From: Berkiella_A sp050252335
GTDB lineage: Bacteria > Pseudomonadota > Gammaproteobacteria > Berkiellales > Berkiellaceae
Direction of reading: 5' to 3'
Assembly: GCA_050252335.1 (NCBI GenBank)
Contig: JBFWLB010000079.1
Span: 1-8,563, forward strand
DNA length: 8,563 nt
Made by a program: the position numbers and the translations under genes. Below, one piece after another: positions 6,521 through 8,563 of this stretch (positions are counted from its first letter, which is position 1; each line of letters begins with the position of its first letter). The notes under the pieces were generated by a model that ran no database searches, was not told where the DNA came from, and saw only the letters and a list, made by a program, of their open reading frames with translations.

Positions 6521-8536
6521 CTAATCTAACATCTCCGCCAATTCTGCCCCCTGTCTAATTGCTCTAGCAGCATCCAATTCTAATGCTTGATCTGCACCAC
6601 CAATCACAAAAACTTTTTCAAATTTTTCTTTTAATGGTTCATATAAATTACGTAATGCCACTTGTCCTGCACAAGTAATAATATTATCAACAGAAAGGAC
6701 TCTTTCAATTCCATTTTGCTTAATATGCAATCCATTATCATCAATTTTTGTATATTCAACACCGGCTAACATTTCTACCTTGTGATGTTTTAATGAGGTT
6801 CGATGAATCCAACCAGTAGTTTTGCCTAAATTCTGACCTAATTTGTTATTTTTACGCTGACACAAATATATTTTTCGAGTATTTTCTATATTTGTATGCT
6901 CAGCTAAACCACCACGATGTTGATAAGATTTATCGATGCCCCACTCTTGATAAAAATGTTCGTTCGTTTGTTTATCATGATCGTGCAATAAATAGGAGGC
7001 TACATCAAAACCTATACCACCAGCACCAATAATCGCTATATTTTTTCCAACATTTTTCTGTCCTGTTAACAGCTCAATATAAGAGACAACTTTAGGATGA
7101 TCAATACCAGCAATATGGGGAGTACGTGGTACGATACCCGTTGCTACCACCACGATATCAAATTCTGAACTTTGCAAATCAGATAATTGTACAGCTTGAT
7201 TTAGTTTTACAACCACCCCAGCTTTTTGAAGTCGTTGTTTGAAATAATCAAGACTTTCTTGAAATTCTGCTTTTCCAGGAATTCTTTTTGCAAGATTAAA
7301 TTGTCCACCCAGCTCATTTGCTTTTTCAAACAAGGTCACTTTATGTCCCTTTTCCGCAGCAAAAGATGAAAACGCTAACCCTGCAGGTCCCGCGCCAATA
7401 ACAGCAATTCTTTTTTTGTGCTGCGCAATTTGCAATTTAAATTCAGTTTCTCTACAAGCAATTGGATTAACAAGGCAAGTTGCTCTTTTCTTTTGAAATA
7501 CATGATCCAAACAAGATTGATTACAAGCAATACAGATATTTATTTCATTGCTTTTATTCGCGCGTGCTTTATTCGCAAATTCTGGATCTGCTAAAAAAGG
7601 TCTCGCCATTGAAATCAAATCAGCTTGGTTGTTCTCTAAAATTTTTTCTGCAACCGCTGGATGATTAATTCTATTGGTGGCAACCAAAGGTATGCTAACA
7701 CTCTGTTTCAAACGCTCTGTCACCCAAGCAAAGCCAGCACGAGGAACGCTTTGAGCAATAGTTGGAATACGCGCTTCATGCCAACCAATGCCTGTATTGA
7801 TAATAGTAACACCATTTGCTTGTAAAGCCTGAGCAAGCATAATAATCTCTTCCCAGCTACTTCCTTTCTCAATCAAATCCAGCATAGATAATCTAAAAAT
7901 AATGATAAATTTTTCACCTACAGATTCACGTGTTGCTTTTAAAATTTCAAGCGGAAAACGCATTCTATTTTCAAAGCTCCCTCCCCACTCATCTGTTCTA
8001 TGATTGGTATGAGAGACCAAAAACTGATTAATGAGATAGCCTTCAGATCCCATGATTTCAACCCCATCATATCCTGCGACTTGTGCTAATTTTGCACAAC
8101 GCACAAAATCTGAAATGGTTGAACGTATCCCACGTTTACTAAGCGCCCACGGCGTGAATAGACTGATCGGTGACTTGATTCTGGAAGGCGCAACACATAA
8201 GGGATGATAACCATAGCGCCCTGCATGAAGAATTTGTAATGCAATTTTACCATCCTCACGGTGAACAGCGTCTGTTATTTTTGCATGATTACTACACTGT
8301 TTTGCGTTTGTTAGAGACAGTGCAAAAGGCGCCAACCATCCAGCTCTGTTAGGCGCAACACCGCCTGTTACAATAAGCCCTACTCCTCCTTTGGCTCGTG
8401 CTTGATAAAAGACACTTAATTTGTCGAATCCTTGTTTCTCTTCTTCAATCCCGGTGTGCATCGAGCCCATGATTAAACGATTTTTTAAAGTCGTAAAACC
8501 AAGAGATAATTGTGTAAATATTTTATTGTAAATCAT
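6521..8536 (-). CDS. fadH: 2,4-dienoyl-CoA reductase (NADPH), FMN/FAD/4Fe-4S enzyme
   Basis: FadH reduces 2,4-dienoyl-CoA intermediates so that unsaturated fatty acids with even-numbered double bonds can enter beta-oxidation. Electrons pass from NADPH through FAD, a 4Fe-4S cluster and FMN. The protein is 671 residues against 672 in E. coli, and it aligns from the first residues (LGFTTLKNRLIMGSMHTGIEEE). The TIM-barrel FMN domain covers about 1-330, with catalytic Tyr167 (GSEGYLINQFL) and His253 (TGIGWHEARIPT), equivalent to E. coli Tyr166 and His252. The cluster cysteines are Cys335, Cys338, Cys342 and Cys354 (CIACNQSC...TCLVNP). The FAD motif IGAGPAG is at 380-386 and the NADPH-side motif IGAGGIG at 503-509. 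All key residues are present, so it should be active. The start at 8536 fits the family, but no Shine-Dalgarno is visible in the 27 bases before it, and the promoter is outside the window. It converges on gshB with no evident functional link. Confidence 0.97.
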   Translation of the reverse strand: MIYNKIFTQLSLGFTTLKNRLIMGSMHTGIEEEKQGFDKLSVFYQARAKGGVGLIVTGGVAPNRAGWLAPFALSLTNAKQCSNHAKITDAVHREDGKIALQILHAGRYGYHPLCVAPSRIKSPISLFTPWALSKRGIRSTISDFVRCAKLAQVAGYDGVEIMGSEGYLINQFLVSHTNHRTDEWGGSFENRMRFPLEILKATRESVGEKFIIIFRLSMLDLIEKGSSWEEIIMLAQALQANGVTIINTGIGWHEARIPTIAQSVPRAGFAWVTERLKQSVSIPLVATNRINHPAVAEKILENNQADLISMARPFLADPEFANKARANKSNEINICIACNQSCLDHVFQKKRATCLVNPIACRETEFKLQIAQHKKRIAVIGAGPAGLAFSSFAAEKGHKVTLFEKANELGGQFNLAKRIPGKAEFQESLDYFKQRLQKAGVVVKLNQAVQLSDLQSSEFDIVVVATGIVPRTPHIAGIDHPKVVSYIELLTGQKNVGKNIAIIGAGGIGFDVASYLLHDHDKQTNEHFYQEWGIDKSYQHRGGLAEHTNIENTRKIYLCQRKNNKLGQNLGKTTGWIHRTSLKHHKVEMLAGVEYTKIDDNGLHIKQNGIERVLSVDNIITCAGQVALRNLYEPLKEKFEKVFVIGGADQALELDAARAIRQGAELAEMLD

Positions 8537-8563
8537 ATAAAAGCCAAAAATAAGTATTAAAAT

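Noticed and set aside
7480..7668. 62-codon plus-strand ORF
   Set aside because: Antisense shadow inside fadH, over the Fe-S cysteine region; no recognisable product.

Overview
The window looks like chromosome from an AT-rich gammaproteobacterium, most likely a Legionellales-type lineage (Legionella/Coxiella/Rickettsiella-like). The reasons are the low GC, a TamA-type outer-membrane protein, FadH and GshB that align over their full length with the E. coli enzymes, a GshA of the 'Thiobacillus ferrooxidans' family, a protease of the plant DEG9 type, and a 'GTCATTGCGAG...' interspersed palindrome of a kind common in such genomes. The assignment is inferred from protein recognition and base composition, not from a search.

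Layout, left to right. 1-1790 (minus): most of tamA, an Omp85-family outer-membrane assembly factor; its last 30-40 or so codons lie beyond the left edge, where tamB would be expected. 1919-1945: a strong hairpin between tamA and the next gene. 1977-3542 (minus): a trypsin-like serine protease of the DEG9 type, with an intact triad, two PDZ-like domains, no signal peptide and a Ser-rich C-terminal tail. 3543-3980: an AT-rich divergent intergenic region with a candidate promoter and an imperfect inverted repeat. 3981-5273 and 5270-6214 (plus): gshA and gshB, overlapping by 4 bases and together encoding the whole two-step glutathione pathway. 6215-6520: a gap between convergent genes occupied by an inverted-repeat element. 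6521-8536 (minus): fadH, complete.

The genes do not form one pathway. They are an envelope-biogenesis gene, a regulatory or effector-like protease, a translationally coupled glutathione operon, and a beta-oxidation auxiliary enzyme. I see no phage, CRISPR, toxin-antitoxin or transposase gene and no clearly novel multi-gene system. The most notable signals are two long poly-G tracts in otherwise AT-rich coding sequence: G9 in tamA, at the conserved barrel loop, and G8 in the protease, upstream of all catalytic residues. Both are possible slippage (phase-variation) sites. The eukaryote-type protease without an export signal is the other item that merits attention.
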